From Clostridia bacterium (GTDB lineage: Bacteria; Bacillota; Clostridia; RUG12999): a DNA stretch of 57,964 bases. Below, piece after piece: positions 17,105 to 26,173 of this stretch. Under the pieces are notes generated by a model that did not search any database, was not told the DNA's origin, and saw only the letters and a program-made list of their open reading frames with translations. The DNA lies in contig JAAWTG010000016.1 in the NCBI GenBank assembly GCA_022801925.1, positions 1 to 57,964 on the forward strand, read 5' to 3'. Position numbers and translations under genes: made by a program. The first letter of the stretch is position 1. Every line of letters begins with the position of its first letter.

Positions 17105-19867
17105 TTGAGACATGTGGTATCGTTTCTATTGACGCTGGTTTTTGCGTTAAATATAACCATGATAGCAGGAGCGGAAGAGGAAACCATAATAGATAGTAAA
17201 ACAAATACGATGGCATATACCATTGAACGAACAGTGATGACAGACAGCGCAGGAACAGTTGTGGACGATACTATTCCGCAAAGCGGAGCCTTTACAGTTG
17301 CCGCCACAGTCAGACGCAACAGCGTTTCGCAGGACAGCGCAGTATTTGTTGCCGCATCCTACACAGAAGATGGGACACTACTCGAATGCATGACAAGGGA
17401 ACTTTCGTTCGGAAAAGATTCCATTCTAACAGTTCAGGTGCCACTTGGCGCACAAGGAACACCGGCAGAAGTGAAACTGTTTGTATGGGATTCCCTTTCC
17501 GATATGTGCCCTGCTTCAAACGTATATGCATTGACCGAGCATTTGGGTATGACCGAAGCGAATGAAAAAACAGAAGAGATATTGAAGAACGTTACCGGCG
17601 CGCAGGATTTTGAAGTGCAGCGTCCACAGGATAACGGCATTGTGATTGATGTAACGGACTATGGTGCGTCTCCCAACAATACGCCGGCACAAAATATTGA
17701 GGCGTTTGAACGAGCGATTGCAGCGGTGAAGGAGCAAGGGGCGTGGAAGTTGAACATTCCCACAGGAGAATACCGTTTGGGCGGCGGCAAAAAATACGCT
17801 GTTGAACTATTTGATATCAAAAATTTGAAAATAGAAGGAAATGGTTCCAAACTTGTTTTCAGTCAGCATGTGACGAATGAGACAAACGGCGCTTATTTTG
17901 GCGTGGAGCGGACAGATACAGTGGAGTTTTGTAACATTACATTAGATTGGGACTGGGATTTATACCCACTGTTTGCCATTGGAAAAGTTTGTGGAGTTGA
18001 TAAAAATGCGAAAACGGTTGAATTTGAAATAGATAATACGTTGAGCGAATGCACGCTGGTAGACGGACTTGTGTTTGGCGGCGGCTGCGGTTTTGACCCT
18101 GTGGTGAACAATAAATCGGACTTGGTTGGCTTTCAGTTTCCGGGCGGAGCGAGCGCTGTTTCAAAAATAGAAAAAACAGCTGAAAATAAAGTGCAATTGA
18201 TTTATAACAATGCAAAGAATGTGGAAACAGCAAAAATTGGGGAATATGGGTTTCTCTATTTCAGAACGCCGCAATATATTAACGCATTTCATATGACAAC
18301 GAATAAAAATATAACGTTTGACAGTATTGAAGTGAATAGCGTGCCTTATCAGATTATCTATAGCAATGATACGGAATATTTTCAGATTGTGAGCAGCAAA
18401 TTTCAGCCGCAGAGCGGGAAGCGTTTTGTGTCGTATGGCGGACTTGAAGTACATTCCGTAGACGGACATTTTAAACTGGAAAATTGTGTGCTGGACGGTA
18501 TCTGCGACGATGCTGTGCATTTGTCCAACCATTTCTTTGGCGGCAGCGTGGAAACAGGCAACCCCAAAGTAGATGATTACACGGTTATGCTGGATTATTT
18601 GCAGCTTTGGATGGCGGAAACCGATATCTATAAAGGCGCAAAATTTGTGATGGCGTCAGACCAATTTGAGATGTATGACTGGGAATCGACCGTTGAGAGT
18701 TATGTGTGGGAATATGATGTGTATGAGGGAACGGCAAAGAATCGATGTAAAGTCACCTTCAAAGACCCGTTGCCGGCAGATTATAAGGATTCGAGCCTGT
18801 TTTGGAATGCGGATAAGTTTGCCGGAAACTATATTATTCGCGGCAATGAATTTAAAAACGGCATGTGCCATGGTCTGTATATCGGTTTGCCAAATGGAAC
18901 GGTAGAGGATAATGCATTGGACAATTTTGCATATCCCTCACTTGTTTTAAATAGTGTGATTCGCTGGGGCAGATGGTATATTGGCACGCCGATTGAAAAC
19001 GTGATTGTCAGAAATAATAGTATGACCAATAACAACGCCGCGCGGCGAGACCCAGCGTCTTTCTTTATTGGCGGGGGATATGACCACCAGCCGTCCAACT
19101 ATTTTCCGGTGAAGGGACGTATTGCCAAAAATGTTTTGGTGGAGGATAATGTGGTAGATGGATCGTCATGGAGCGCATTCGCTTTGTTTTCCGCTAAGGA
19201 TATTGTTGTACGCCGCAATCAGTTTTTAAACTCCAACAATTTGCCGACAAAAGAACGGTTTAAAAACTGGGGAAATGCTTATATTGTGGAATGCGACGAT
19301 ATTGTTTTTGTAGAGAATATCTTTGAAAACAAGGGCAGTGCATATGAAGAAGGCATGTTTGTAGATGATACCAATACGACAAATATCTATGCCCAAAATA
19401 ATCCGGGAGTCGAAAAAGTGAAAAATATATTGGATATTATTGGAGATGTGCAGCAGAATTATGATGCAGACGGCAACTTAATTGTCGATGTAGGGTCTTA
19501 TGGGTATACAGAATTGACAGGAACATGGACGGACAGTTCTATGAAGGGATATCAGGCTGCAACGCGTCAAAGCGGTTCAACAGGCGCTTCAGTGCAGTGG
19601 AAACCGTTGCTGGAGACAAGTGGAAAATATAAGGTTTCTGTTTATAAGGTGGTCTATGCAGCAGCGTCCGACGATGAAGCGCAAATAACGGTGAACCATA
19701 AAAACGGCATGTCTCAGTTTACGCTAGATTATACCGCCGGAACAAGCGGCTGGGTAGAATTGGGCGAGTTTGAATTTGAAAGAGGAATCAGCGGTTATGT
19801 GCAGAATACGAGAACGAGAAGTGTCTGTCGTGCCAGTGCGGTCAAGTTTGAAAAAATCTCAGACTGA
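17105..19867 (+). CDS. Secreted right-handed beta-helix protein (second of a tandem pair)
   Basis: A 920-residue paralogue of the preceding gene. From ILKNVTGAQDFEVQRPQDNG (near residue 160) to the end the two align almost residue for residue, including the beta-helix core (SSYGGLE-type turns, CHGLYIGLPNG, SVIRWGRWYIGTPI) and the C-terminal beta domain ending TRSxxRASAVKFEKxSD. The first 150 residues are unrelated: instead of CAO-N there is a signal peptide and a beta domain ending KLFVWDSLSDMCP, a module also seen in the DUF362 protein here (KAFFWDLKSIKPL). The start is TTG at 17105 behind AAAGGGGAGAGA. It arose by tandem duplication followed by N-terminal module exchange. Function is probably plant-glycan binding or cleavage. 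Confidence 0.8.
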   Translation: MRHVVSFLLTLVFALNITMIAGAEEETIIDSKTNTMAYTIERTVMTDSAGTVVDDTIPQSGAFTVAATVRRNSVSQDSAVFVAASYTEDGTLLECMTRELSFGKDSILTVQVPLGAQGTPAEVKLFVWDSLSDMCPASNVYALTEHLGMTEANEKTEEILKNVTGAQDFEVQRPQDNGIVIDVTDYGASPNNTPAQNIEAFERAIAAVKEQGAWKLNIPTGEYRLGGGKKYAVELFDIKNLKIEGNGSKLVFSQHVTNETNGAYFGVERTDTVEFCNITLDWDWDLYPLFAIGKVCGVDKNAKTVEFEIDNTLSECTLVDGLVFGGGCGFDPVVNNKSDLVGFQFPGGASAVSKIEKTAENKVQLIYNNAKNVETAKIGEYGFLYFRTPQYINAFHMTTNKNITFDSIEVNSVPYQIIYSNDTEYFQIVSSKFQPQSGKRFVSYGGLEVHSVDGHFKLENCVLDGICDDAVHLSNHFFGGSVETGNPKVDDYTVMLDYLQLWMAETDIYKGAKFVMASDQFEMYDWESTVESYVWEYDVYEGTAKNRCKVTFKDPLPADYKDSSLFWNADKFAGNYIIRGNEFKNGMCHGLYIGLPNGTVEDNALDNFAYPSLVLNSVIRWGRWYIGTPIENVIVRNNSMTNNNAARRDPASFFIGGGYDHQPSNYFPVKGRIAKNVLVEDNVVDGSSWSAFALFSAKDIVVRRNQFLNSNNLPTKERFKNWGNAYIVECDDIVFVENIFENKGSAYEEGMFVDDTNTTNIYAQNNPGVEKVKNILDIIGDVQQNYDADGNLIVDVGSYGYTELTGTWTDSSMKGYQAATRQSGSTGASVQWKPLLETSGKYKVSVYKVVYAAASDDEAQITVNHKNGMSQFTLDYTAGTSGWVELGEFEFERGISGYVQNTRTRSVCRASAVKFEKISD

Positions 19868-19900
19868 AAATGATAGATAGAATCTGAATCCCCAATAATA

Positions 19901-19943
19901 CAAAGAAGCTGTTTTATGCCGCAGGCATGGATCAGCTTCTTTG
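19901..19943. terminator. nested hairpin after the tandem beta-helix genes
   Basis: CAAAGAAGCTG (19901-19911) pairs perfectly with CAGCTTCTTTG (19933-19943), and an inner ATGCC/GGCAT pair extends the structure. No run of T follows on either strand, so it may stabilise the 3' end or stop transcription weakly. The next gene has its own promoter, which fits an operon end here. Confidence 0.55.
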
Positions 19944-20026
19944 CGCAGTGGGTGGATATACGTGGCATGATATAGGACAAAATGAAAAGAAAATAGGACA
20001 AAAACGAAAGAATCCCCTTTTGCCGG

Positions 20027-20055
20027 TTGACATTTTTATGAAATCCATCTAAAAT
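20027..20055 (+). promoter_or_regulatory. sigma-A promoter for the third beta-helix gene
   Basis: TTGACA, a 17-base spacer and TAAAAT lie about 40 bases before the TTG start at 20095. The match to the consensus is strong, so the gene can be transcribed separately from the importer operon. Confidence 0.7.
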
Positions 20056-20094
20056 GATGATAGATTTTAAATGATACTGCAAGGAGGGGTTCTT

Positions 20095-23000
20095 TTGAAA
20101 CGAATTTTAGTATTGTTCTTGGCGCTGGTTTGTATACTCAGTATGACAATGCCGGTATGGGGAGCAGCAGTGCAGACATTGACAGAACTGGAGCCGCCAA
20201 AACCGGCACAGATTGTGACCATGGGAGACGATGGACACTTGCTCTATCCACCATATAATGAGCGGGGCGATGTGATGATGGATTTCTCGCGGGTGGGGTA
20301 TAAAAACGGAGACGAGCCGATTCCGGAGGTGCCGGTTGTGATGGAACTGACGCCATCTGACGGCGAAGGCGATGATACAGCATACATACAGGCGGCGATT
20401 GATAAAGTGTCCGAATTGCAAATGGACAAAAATGGAATCCGCGGTGCACTGCTGCTAAAAAAAGGAACGTACCGTCTTGCAAAATCCGTATATATCAAGG
20501 CAAGCGGCGTGGTACTGCGCGGCGAAGGAGATTCCAAAGACGGCACAGTGATTTTGGCAACGGGAACGGAACAATATAATCCGATTGTCATACAAGGCAG
20601 TGGAAGTGCCACAAAAGACGGAGACCAAATTCAGATAACGGATAAATATGTAGGTGTTGGTGCAAGAACGTTTACTGTTGCAGACGCAAGCACGCTCAAT
20701 TTGGGCGATGAAATCATTGTGTACCGTCCGTCGACGGAATCATGGATTTCCGACCTTGGCATGGATAACATTCCGGCGCCGGCAACGCAGTGGGCGCCCG
20801 GTAGTTTTGACCTTCAGTGGCAGCGTCAAATTACAAAGATTGAAGGAAATACTATTACGGTAGAATCACCCATTACGACCGCAATAGACGCACAGTATGG
20901 CGGTGGTTCTGTGTTCAAATTCAAGTGGGACGGCAGGGTGTCTCATTGTGCAGTTGAACATATTTATCTAGATTCCACTTATACCGACGATATTGATGAA
21001 AAGCATGGCTGGATTGCTGTTCAGTTGAAAAATGCGATAGACTGCTGGGTGCAGCATGTCACAGCAATCCATTATGCATATTCCTGTGTGTCGGTGGAAA
21101 AAACGGCACGGCGTGTGACAGTGCAGGACTGTACTTGTCTGGATATGAAGTCGCGTATCGTTGGCGGATTGCGCTATAGCTTTAATTTATGCGGTCAGCA
21201 GGTGCTCATCACAAGATGTCATGCGGAAACGGGACGGCATGACTGGGTGAACGGTTCGCAGGTGGTAGGGCCGAATGTATTCTATGATAATATATCTACG
21301 CAGTCCAATTCCGTGTCGGAACCGCATCACCGTTGGGCAAGCGGTACATTGTATGATAATATCGTGCAAAAAAATCCGAACAAAGGAGGCGGAACCTTTG
21401 AAGCAGTGAATCGCGGCAATTCAGGAACAGGACATGGCTGGGCGGGCGCCAATATTGTGTTTTGGAATTGTACTTCGGCAATGACTGTTGTATCAGAGCC
21501 GCCAACGGCGCAGAATTTTGCCATTGGCGTTGGTTCCTTGATGCCGGCAGAAGAGGTGGAAACTGCCGGAGAGGGCACGTTAAACTATGCAAACAAACAA
21601 GGCGCGACGCAATTTGCTTATGAAGGACGTCCGCTTGTGGGCAACGGATATATTGAATCGCCGACAGGACCGGTAACGCCACAAAGTTTATACGCACAGC
21701 AGCGGGCCGACTGGGAAGCGAGTACAGAATATCGGATTCATAAAGCGGTTATTTTGGGCGTTAATCAGTCCAATGCAATTGTGCATACCACACAGGTGCC
21801 GATTGATATAAATAATGAGGCGGTGAAACCTTTTGTTATGAATGACCGGACATTGGTGCCGGTACGGTTTATTGCAGAAGCGTTGGGCGCGGAAGTGGGA
21901 TTTGATTCCGCTACAGATACCGTTTCTGTGGATTATCACGGCAGACACGCAACGATGGTGCTTGGGGAAAACGTTTTAAAGATAGACGGAGAAGAAATTG
22001 CACTAGATGTTGCGGCGCAGGACTACAATGATAGGACATTTATTCCGCTGCGGGCGCTGTCGGAACAGTTGTTTAACAAAAAAGTATTCTGGGATGAAAA
22101 AGGGTTTATTGCCATCAGCGATTTTGATAATATTTTGGACTGCGAAAAAGATGCGGCAATCATTGATAATTTACTGGAAAGCATGAAACGAATACCCAAA
22201 GCGGATATCAATCCGGCAGCGCCGATTGACAAATCTCACGCCAAACCGGCAAGCGATACAAAAACACAAACGGTTTCTCCGAGTCTTGCCACCGGAGCGA
22301 CGATTATTTCCTCCGGCGACTATAGTGAAACGTATCCGCCGGCATTAGCCATTGACGGTGATATGGAGACGCGCTGGGCGAGTACGAAAGAAAAAGGAAA
22401 AGACTCATGGCTGTTGCTCACGTTTCCAAAACCGGTGACCTATAAAAGTGTTAAATTTTTTGAATATAATGTTTCGGACAGGATAAGAGAAGTCAAACTG
22501 GAAGCCTCAGACGATGGGAAAACATTCACGGAAATTGCGACATTACCGGTTACGCGTGCAGCGAATAAAATTTATGAAGAAGTGGCGTTTGCAGAGACTA
22601 CTTCCGGGTATTTAAAAATAACGTTTACCGATGTACAGGAAGGAACGGACGTCACACTTCATGAAATCGAAGTGCCGGACGCAACGCTGGGACAAAGCGC
22701 CAATAGGAATCCTAATGCTGTGAAGGTAACAAAGGTGACAGCAAGCGGCAATGATGGGAATGTAGAAGCAAATACCATTGACGGCAGTTTGGAGACGCGC
22801 TGGTCCATGTCCGGTGCGGACGGACAGTGGATTCAATGGGAACTGGAAAAAGAAACAAAAATCAGTTCTGTCGACCTTGCTTTTTATAACGGAGACCAGC
22901 GTGCTGCCATATTTGACATTATGGTGTCGGAAGATGGCAAGGAATTTAAAAAGGTGTTATCTACCCAAAGTTCTGGAAAGTCCAATGGATTAGAGCATTT

Positions 23001-23106
23001 TTCATTTGCCCCTGTCAGTGCAAAGTATGTAAAATATGTTGGATACGGCAACTCTGTCAATAGCTGGAACAGCATCACGGAAGTGAGTATCAATCCGACA
23101 GAATAA
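20095..23106 (+). CDS. Secreted beta-helix protein with CAO-N and two F5/8 type C modules
   Basis: A 1003-residue exported protein. I place the start at TTG 20095 because AAGGAGGGG lies 5-13 bases before it; an ATG eight codons upstream would put that site inside the gene. Signal peptide about 1-24. A right-handed beta-helix (about 70-470) carries MDFSRVGYKNG and RGEGDSKDGTVI, as in secreted pectate-lyase-like and alginate/DUF-type lyases. A CAO-N module (about 567-678; RTLVPVRFIAEALGAEVGFD) and two F5/8 type C modules (about 733-855 and 868-1003; ALAIDGDMETRWAS, ANTIDGSLETRWSM) follow. F5/8C modules bind sugars. Enzymatic activity on a plant polysaccharide is plausible; no catalytic residues can be assigned with confidence. 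Confidence 0.82.
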   Translation: MKRILVLFLALVCILSMTMPVWGAAVQTLTELEPPKPAQIVTMGDDGHLLYPPYNERGDVMMDFSRVGYKNGDEPIPEVPVVMELTPSDGEGDDTAYIQAAIDKVSELQMDKNGIRGALLLKKGTYRLAKSVYIKASGVVLRGEGDSKDGTVILATGTEQYNPIVIQGSGSATKDGDQIQITDKYVGVGARTFTVADASTLNLGDEIIVYRPSTESWISDLGMDNIPAPATQWAPGSFDLQWQRQITKIEGNTITVESPITTAIDAQYGGGSVFKFKWDGRVSHCAVEHIYLDSTYTDDIDEKHGWIAVQLKNAIDCWVQHVTAIHYAYSCVSVEKTARRVTVQDCTCLDMKSRIVGGLRYSFNLCGQQVLITRCHAETGRHDWVNGSQVVGPNVFYDNISTQSNSVSEPHHRWASGTLYDNIVQKNPNKGGGTFEAVNRGNSGTGHGWAGANIVFWNCTSAMTVVSEPPTAQNFAIGVGSLMPAEEVETAGEGTLNYANKQGATQFAYEGRPLVGNGYIESPTGPVTPQSLYAQQRADWEASTEYRIHKAVILGVNQSNAIVHTTQVPIDINNEAVKPFVMNDRTLVPVRFIAEALGAEVGFDSATDTVSVDYHGRHATMVLGENVLKIDGEEIALDVAAQDYNDRTFIPLRALSEQLFNKKVFWDEKGFIAISDFDNILDCEKDAAIIDNLLESMKRIPKADINPAAPIDKSHAKPASDTKTQTVSPSLATGATIISSGDYSETYPPALAIDGDMETRWASTKEKGKDSWLLLTFPKPVTYKSVKFFEYNVSDRIREVKLEASDDGKTFTEIATLPVTRAANKIYEEVAFAETTSGYLKITFTDVQEGTDVTLHEIEVPDATLGQSANRNPNAVKVTKVTASGNDGNVEANTIDGSLETRWSMSGADGQWIQWELEKETKISSVDLAFYNGDQRAAIFDIMVSEDGKEFKKVLSTQSSGKSNGLEHFSFAPVSAKYVKYVGYGNSVNSWNSITEVSINPTE

Positions 23107-23120
23107 AATAAGTTTTATGT

Positions 23121-23156
23121 AAAACGCCCCGCCGCATATCTGCGGTGGGGCGTTTT
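23121..23156. terminator. bidirectional terminator between the beta-helix gene and argB
   Basis: A 16-base-pair stem (AAAACGCCCCGCCGCA with its complement, one G-T wobble) around a TATC loop sits between two convergent genes. The T4 and A4 ends serve both directions. Confidence 0.92.
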
Positions 23157-23171
23157 GTGAAATAACAATGA

Positions 23172-24047
23172 TTACTGTGTAATCATAGAACCAATACCGG
23201 TGTTCGTAAAGATTTCCAGCAAAATACAGTGCGGTATTCGTCCGTCGATGATATGAACGCGTTTAACGCCGTGGTCAATGGCGTCAATACAGCCGTGTAC
23301 TTTGGGAATCATGCCGCCATTGATAATGCCTTGGTCAATGAGTTCCAGAGCATGTTTTTTGGTGAGTTCAAAAATAATCTGTTTGGCTTCGTCTAAAATG
23401 CCTTGAATGTCCGTTAACATAATCAGTTTTTCTGCTTGCAGCGCACAGGCAATTTTGCTGGCGACTGTGTCGGCGTTGATATTGTAGGTTTGTCCGTTAT
23501 CGTCTGTGCCAATGGGGGCGATAACCGGAATATATTCTGCGGTTGCATTATGGCGCAGCAGTTCTGTGTCAATGGAGACAATATCTCCGACAAAACCGAT
23601 GTCTACCGGTTTTCCATTGTCTGTGACCTCTGCTTTTTTACATTTGATTAAATTTCCGTCAATGCCGCATAGGCCAATGGCCTTACCGCCTTTTTGGTTG
23701 AATAGGGAAACAATTTCCTTATTGGTTTTTCCAACCAGGACCATGCGCGCAATATCAACGGTTTCTTGGTCGGTGACCCGCAGTCCGCCGATAAATTTGC
23801 TTTCAATGTTAAATTGCTTAAGTGCGCTGGTGATATCGGGGCCACCGCCATGCACAACAATAGGATTCACGCCAACGTATTTCAGCAGTGTGATATCTTC
23901 CATGACAGAATTTTTTAAATCTTCATTAATCATAGCGTTGCCGCCGTATTTAATAACGACCGTTTTGCCGTAAAGCGTTTGAATATAGGGCAGCGCCTCC
24001 ACCAGAATACTGGCTTTTTTAATCAATACATCCATTTCAAAACTCAT
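23172..24047 (-). CDS. argB: Acetylglutamate kinase
   Basis: A 291-residue kinase of the amino acid kinase family that phosphorylates N-acetyl-L-glutamate with ATP, the second step of arginine synthesis. It shows KYGGNAM near residue 30 (nucleotide loop), [16 protein letters not shown] and the C-terminal [14 protein letters not shown] block, and ends on the arginine-sensing side with TNTGIGSMI. The start is taken at 24047 ([12 protein letters not shown]), which has GGAGAG seven bases upstream; a longer frame to 24083 has no ribosome site. It follows argC on the same strand after 94 bases; argJ and argD, often between or after these genes, are absent. Confidence 0.96.
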   Translation of the reverse strand: MSFEMDVLIKKASILVEALPYIQTLYGKTVVIKYGGNAMINEDLKNSVMEDITLLKYVGVNPIVVHGGGPDITSALKQFNIESKFIGGLRVTDQETVDIARMVLVGKTNKEIVSLFNQKGGKAIGLCGIDGNLIKCKKAEVTDNGKPVDIGFVGDIVSIDTELLRHNATAEYIPVIAPIGTDDNGQTYNINADTVASKIACALQAEKLIMLTDIQGILDEAKQIIFELTKKHALELIDQGIINGGMIPKVHGCIDAIDHGVKRVHIIDGRIPHCILLEIFTNTGIGSMITQ

Positions 24048-24055
24048 AAATGAAA

Positions 24056-24133
24056 CTCTCCATTCCGCCGCCCTGCACAGCATATATAGTAAAGTAGGAA
24101 TCTCTTATCGGCAGGGCAGGAATGATAAGAGAT
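24056..24133 (-). promoter_or_regulatory. hairpin and candidate pseudoknot between argC and argB
   Basis: Read on the transcribed minus strand, ATCTCTTATC (24124-24133) pairs perfectly with GATAAGAGAT (24100-24109) around a 14-base loop. The loop (ATTCCTGCCCTGCC) can also pair with GCAGGGCGGCGGAAT at 24062-24076, immediately before the argB ribosome site GGAGAG (24056-24061). The T-tract flanking this stem (24134-24138) lies on the wrong side to terminate argC transcripts. The pairing is what the sequence shows; control of argB translation is inference. Confidence 0.4.
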
Positions 24134-24141
24134 TTTTTGTT

Positions 24142-25188
24142 TTATAGATAATATCCGGCAGCAGAAATGCCTGCTGTTTCTTCCAGACCGAACAGCAGGT
24201 TCATGTTTTGCACTGCCTGCCCGGCTGCACCTTTGAACAGATTATCAATAGCGCTGACAATAATAATACGATTTAGACGTTCATCGATGCAAAAACCAAT
24301 ATCCACAAAGTTGGAACCCGCTACATGGTTACTCTCTGGCAAACCGGACTCATAAATGCGGACAAACGGTTCGCCTTTATAAAATTCCTGATACAAAGAA
24401 ACCACTTCTTGATGAGAGATTGATTTGTTTAAGTTTGCATAAGAGGTTGCAAAAATGCCGCGTTTCATAGGAACCAAATGCGGAGAGAAGGAAAGCATGA
24501 TAGTTTCTCCCGCAACCAGCGACAATTCTTGTTCAATTTCTGAAGTGTGACGATGCGTTGCCAGTTTATAGGCTTTCATATTTTCTGTACATTCGCAAAA
24601 ATGATAGTCAATGCCAAGACCGCGTCCCGCGCCGGAAACACCAGATTTTGCATCAATAATAATGTTTTTGGTGTCGCAAATTTTAGCAGACAGCAGCGGG
24701 GCAAGTCCCAAAATGCTACAAGTAGTATAGCACCCTGGATTGCCGATTAAATCTGCTTTTTTAATTTCCGCGCGGTGCAGTTCCGGCAGCCCATACACGG
24801 ATTTTTCTAACAATTCGGGCGCAGTGTGTTCTTGATGATACCACTGTTCATAAACCCGAATATCGTTATAACGGAAATCACCACTGAGGTCAATGATTTT
24901 CACACCGGCTTCATATAAAGCAGGAATCACTTCTTTAGATGCGCCGTGCGGCAGGGCAGTGAATACAACATCACACCGCTTCTGTGCTGTTTTCACATCT
25001 AATTCTTCGCAGGTTAAATCAACCACATTTTGAAGATGAGGATATACCTCTGACAATTTCTGACCGACATAGCTATGCGACACGATATAGGTTAGTTTGG
25101 CGTTTGGGTGGGAACTGATGATTCGTGCGAGTTCCACGCCTGCATAGCCCGTCACACCTAATATTCCAACACGGACTTGATTTTCCAT
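24142..25188 (-). CDS. argC: N-acetyl-gamma-glutamyl-phosphate reductase
   Basis: A 348-residue NADPH-dependent reductase that makes N-acetylglutamate semialdehyde, the third step of arginine synthesis. The Rossmann start VGILGVTGYAGVELARI, the active-site block GNPGCYTTCSILGLAPLL (catalytic Cys) and SGVSGAGRG are present, and length matches the family. The start is taken as MENQVRVGILG at 25188; AAAGGA lies about 12 bases upstream, a little far, and another ATG at 25200 is too close to that site. It heads an argC-argB unit transcribed from a promoter carrying an ARG box. Confidence 0.96.
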   Translation of the reverse strand: MENQVRVGILGVTGYAGVELARIISSHPNAKLTYIVSHSYVGQKLSEVYPHLQNVVDLTCEELDVKTAQKRCDVVFTALPHGASKEVIPALYEAGVKIIDLSGDFRYNDIRVYEQWYHQEHTAPELLEKSVYGLPELHRAEIKKADLIGNPGCYTTCSILGLAPLLSAKICDTKNIIIDAKSGVSGAGRGLGIDYHFCECTENMKAYKLATHRHTSEIEQELSLVAGETIMLSFSPHLVPMKRGIFATSYANLNKSISHQEVVSLYQEFYKGEPFVRIYESGLPESNHVAGSNFVDIGFCIDERLNRIIIVSAIDNLFKGAAGQAVQNMNLLFGLEETAGISAAGYYL

Positions 25189-25228
25189 AGCAACATACAT
25201 TCCTTTCAAAGTGAATTGTTATACAAAT

Positions 25229-25258
25229 ATTATACATGAAAGTGAATAAAAATGCAAG
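25229..25258 (-). promoter_or_regulatory. argC promoter with overlapping ArgR/AhrC ARG box
   Basis: On the minus strand TTGCAT (25252-25257), a 17-base spacer and TATAAT (25229-25234) form a near-consensus sigma-A promoter 40 bases before argC. The plus strand at 25241-25258 reads AGTGAATAAAAATGCAAG, matching the Bacillus ARG box consensus at 16 of 18 positions and the palindromic TGNATNNNNATNCA core perfectly. It covers the -35 box and part of the spacer, so an arginine-bound ArgR would block RNA polymerase. Confidence 0.8.
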
Positions 25259-25319
25259 ATGAAACTATACAAAATTTTGGTATAAAAATGTCGGGATTTG
25301 TCTATAATAAATGTATAAT

Positions 25320-25348
25320 TTGACAAAATAAGACAAGTGGTATATGGT
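25320..25348 (+). promoter_or_regulatory. candidate promoter of the spoIIA operon
   Basis: TTGACA with 17 bases to TATGGT lies about 40 bases before spoIIAA. In Bacillus the operon is driven by sigma-H; no clear sigma-H pair is visible, so which factor reads this operon remains open. Confidence 0.4.
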
Positions 25349-25390
25349 AAAATAAGGAAATGACACGAAATTTTACAAAGGAGGAGCATT

Positions 25391-25735
25391 ATGGATATGA
25401 CATTAACAGAGCACCATAAAACATTGGTGGTGAAAATCATTGGCGAACTGGATCATCATTATGCAACCAGAATTCGCGAAACAATTGATATTGAAATAAA
25501 GGATAAGGACATCCGTCTACTCATTTTTGACTTGAGTGCACTGGAGTTTATGGATAGTTCCGGAATTGGCGTTATTATGGGACGGTTTCGGCTAATGAAG
25601 CAACAAGGCGGAAAGGTTTGCGTAGCAGGTGCAAAAGATAGTTTGAATAAAATTATCTGTCTTTCAGGACTTTCAGGATTAATTGGAATTTATCACTCCG
25701 TGGAAGAAGCAATGAAGGGAGGACAGGTAGCATGA
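25391..25735 (+). CDS. spoIIAA: Anti-sigma F factor antagonist SpoIIAA
   Basis: A 114-residue STAS-domain protein. Dephosphorylated SpoIIAA binds SpoIIAB and frees sigma F in the forespore. The phosphorylation loop LEFMDSSGIGVIMGR (near residues 51-65) is intact with its serine pair, as in B. subtilis (Ser58). AAAGGAGG precedes the ATG. It overlaps spoIIAB by four bases (ATGA), preserving the classic spoIIAA-spoIIAB-sigF order. Confidence 0.96.
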   Translation: MDMTLTEHHKTLVVKIIGELDHHYATRIRETIDIEIKDKDIRLLIFDLSALEFMDSSGIGVIMGRFRLMKQQGGKVCVAGAKDSLNKIICLSGLSGLIGIYHSVEEAMKGGQVA

Positions 25736-26160
25736 AGGATTTTATCAATTTGGAGTTTCCGTCTAAATCAAGTTATGAATCATTTGCGCGCGCAACAGTC
25801 GGCGCGTTTGCAGCAAGGCTGGACCCGACGATTGAAGAATTATCCGATATTAAGACAGCAGTTTCAGAAGCTGTTACCAATGCAGTGGTGCACGGGTATC
25901 GAGGAAAGGAAGGAATGATATACATAACCTGTGCTTTGGAAGGACGCGAATTGACGGTGGAAGTGACAGACCGGGGCAGCGGTATCAGAGATGTGGAGGA
26001 AGCGCGTCAGCCGCTGTTTACGACAAAGCCGGAGGAGGAACGTTCTGGTATGGGATTTACCATTATGGAAACGTTTATGGATTCTTTGACAGTAGATTCC
26101 GCGCCGGAAAAAGGAACAAAAGTTGTGATGAAAAAAGTGTTGTCCACCATGGAAGCGTAG
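25732..26160 (+). CDS. spoIIAB: Anti-sigma F factor / serine kinase SpoIIAB
   Basis: A 142-residue GHKL-fold kinase that binds and inhibits sigma F and phosphorylates SpoIIAA. The ATP site is complete: SEAVTNAVVHGY near residues 43-54 (N box), DRGSGIRD near 82 and GMGFTIMETFMD near 108. Length agrees with the family (about 146). It is translationally coupled to spoIIAA and lies 13 bases before sigF. Confidence 0.96.
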   Translation: MKDFINLEFPSKSSYESFARATVGAFAARLDPTIEELSDIKTAVSEAVTNAVVHGYRGKEGMIYITCALEGRELTVEVTDRGSGIRDVEEARQPLFTTKPEEERSGMGFTIMETFMDSLTVDSAPEKGTKVVMKKVLSTMEA

Positions 26161-26173
26161 AAGGGTGGGAAAA

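Noticed and set aside
14239-19867. Assignment of the beta-helix proteins as pectate lyases
   Set aside because: The fold is likely, but no calcium-binding aspartates and catalytic arginine arrangement could be identified reliably, so an enzyme name would be unsupported.
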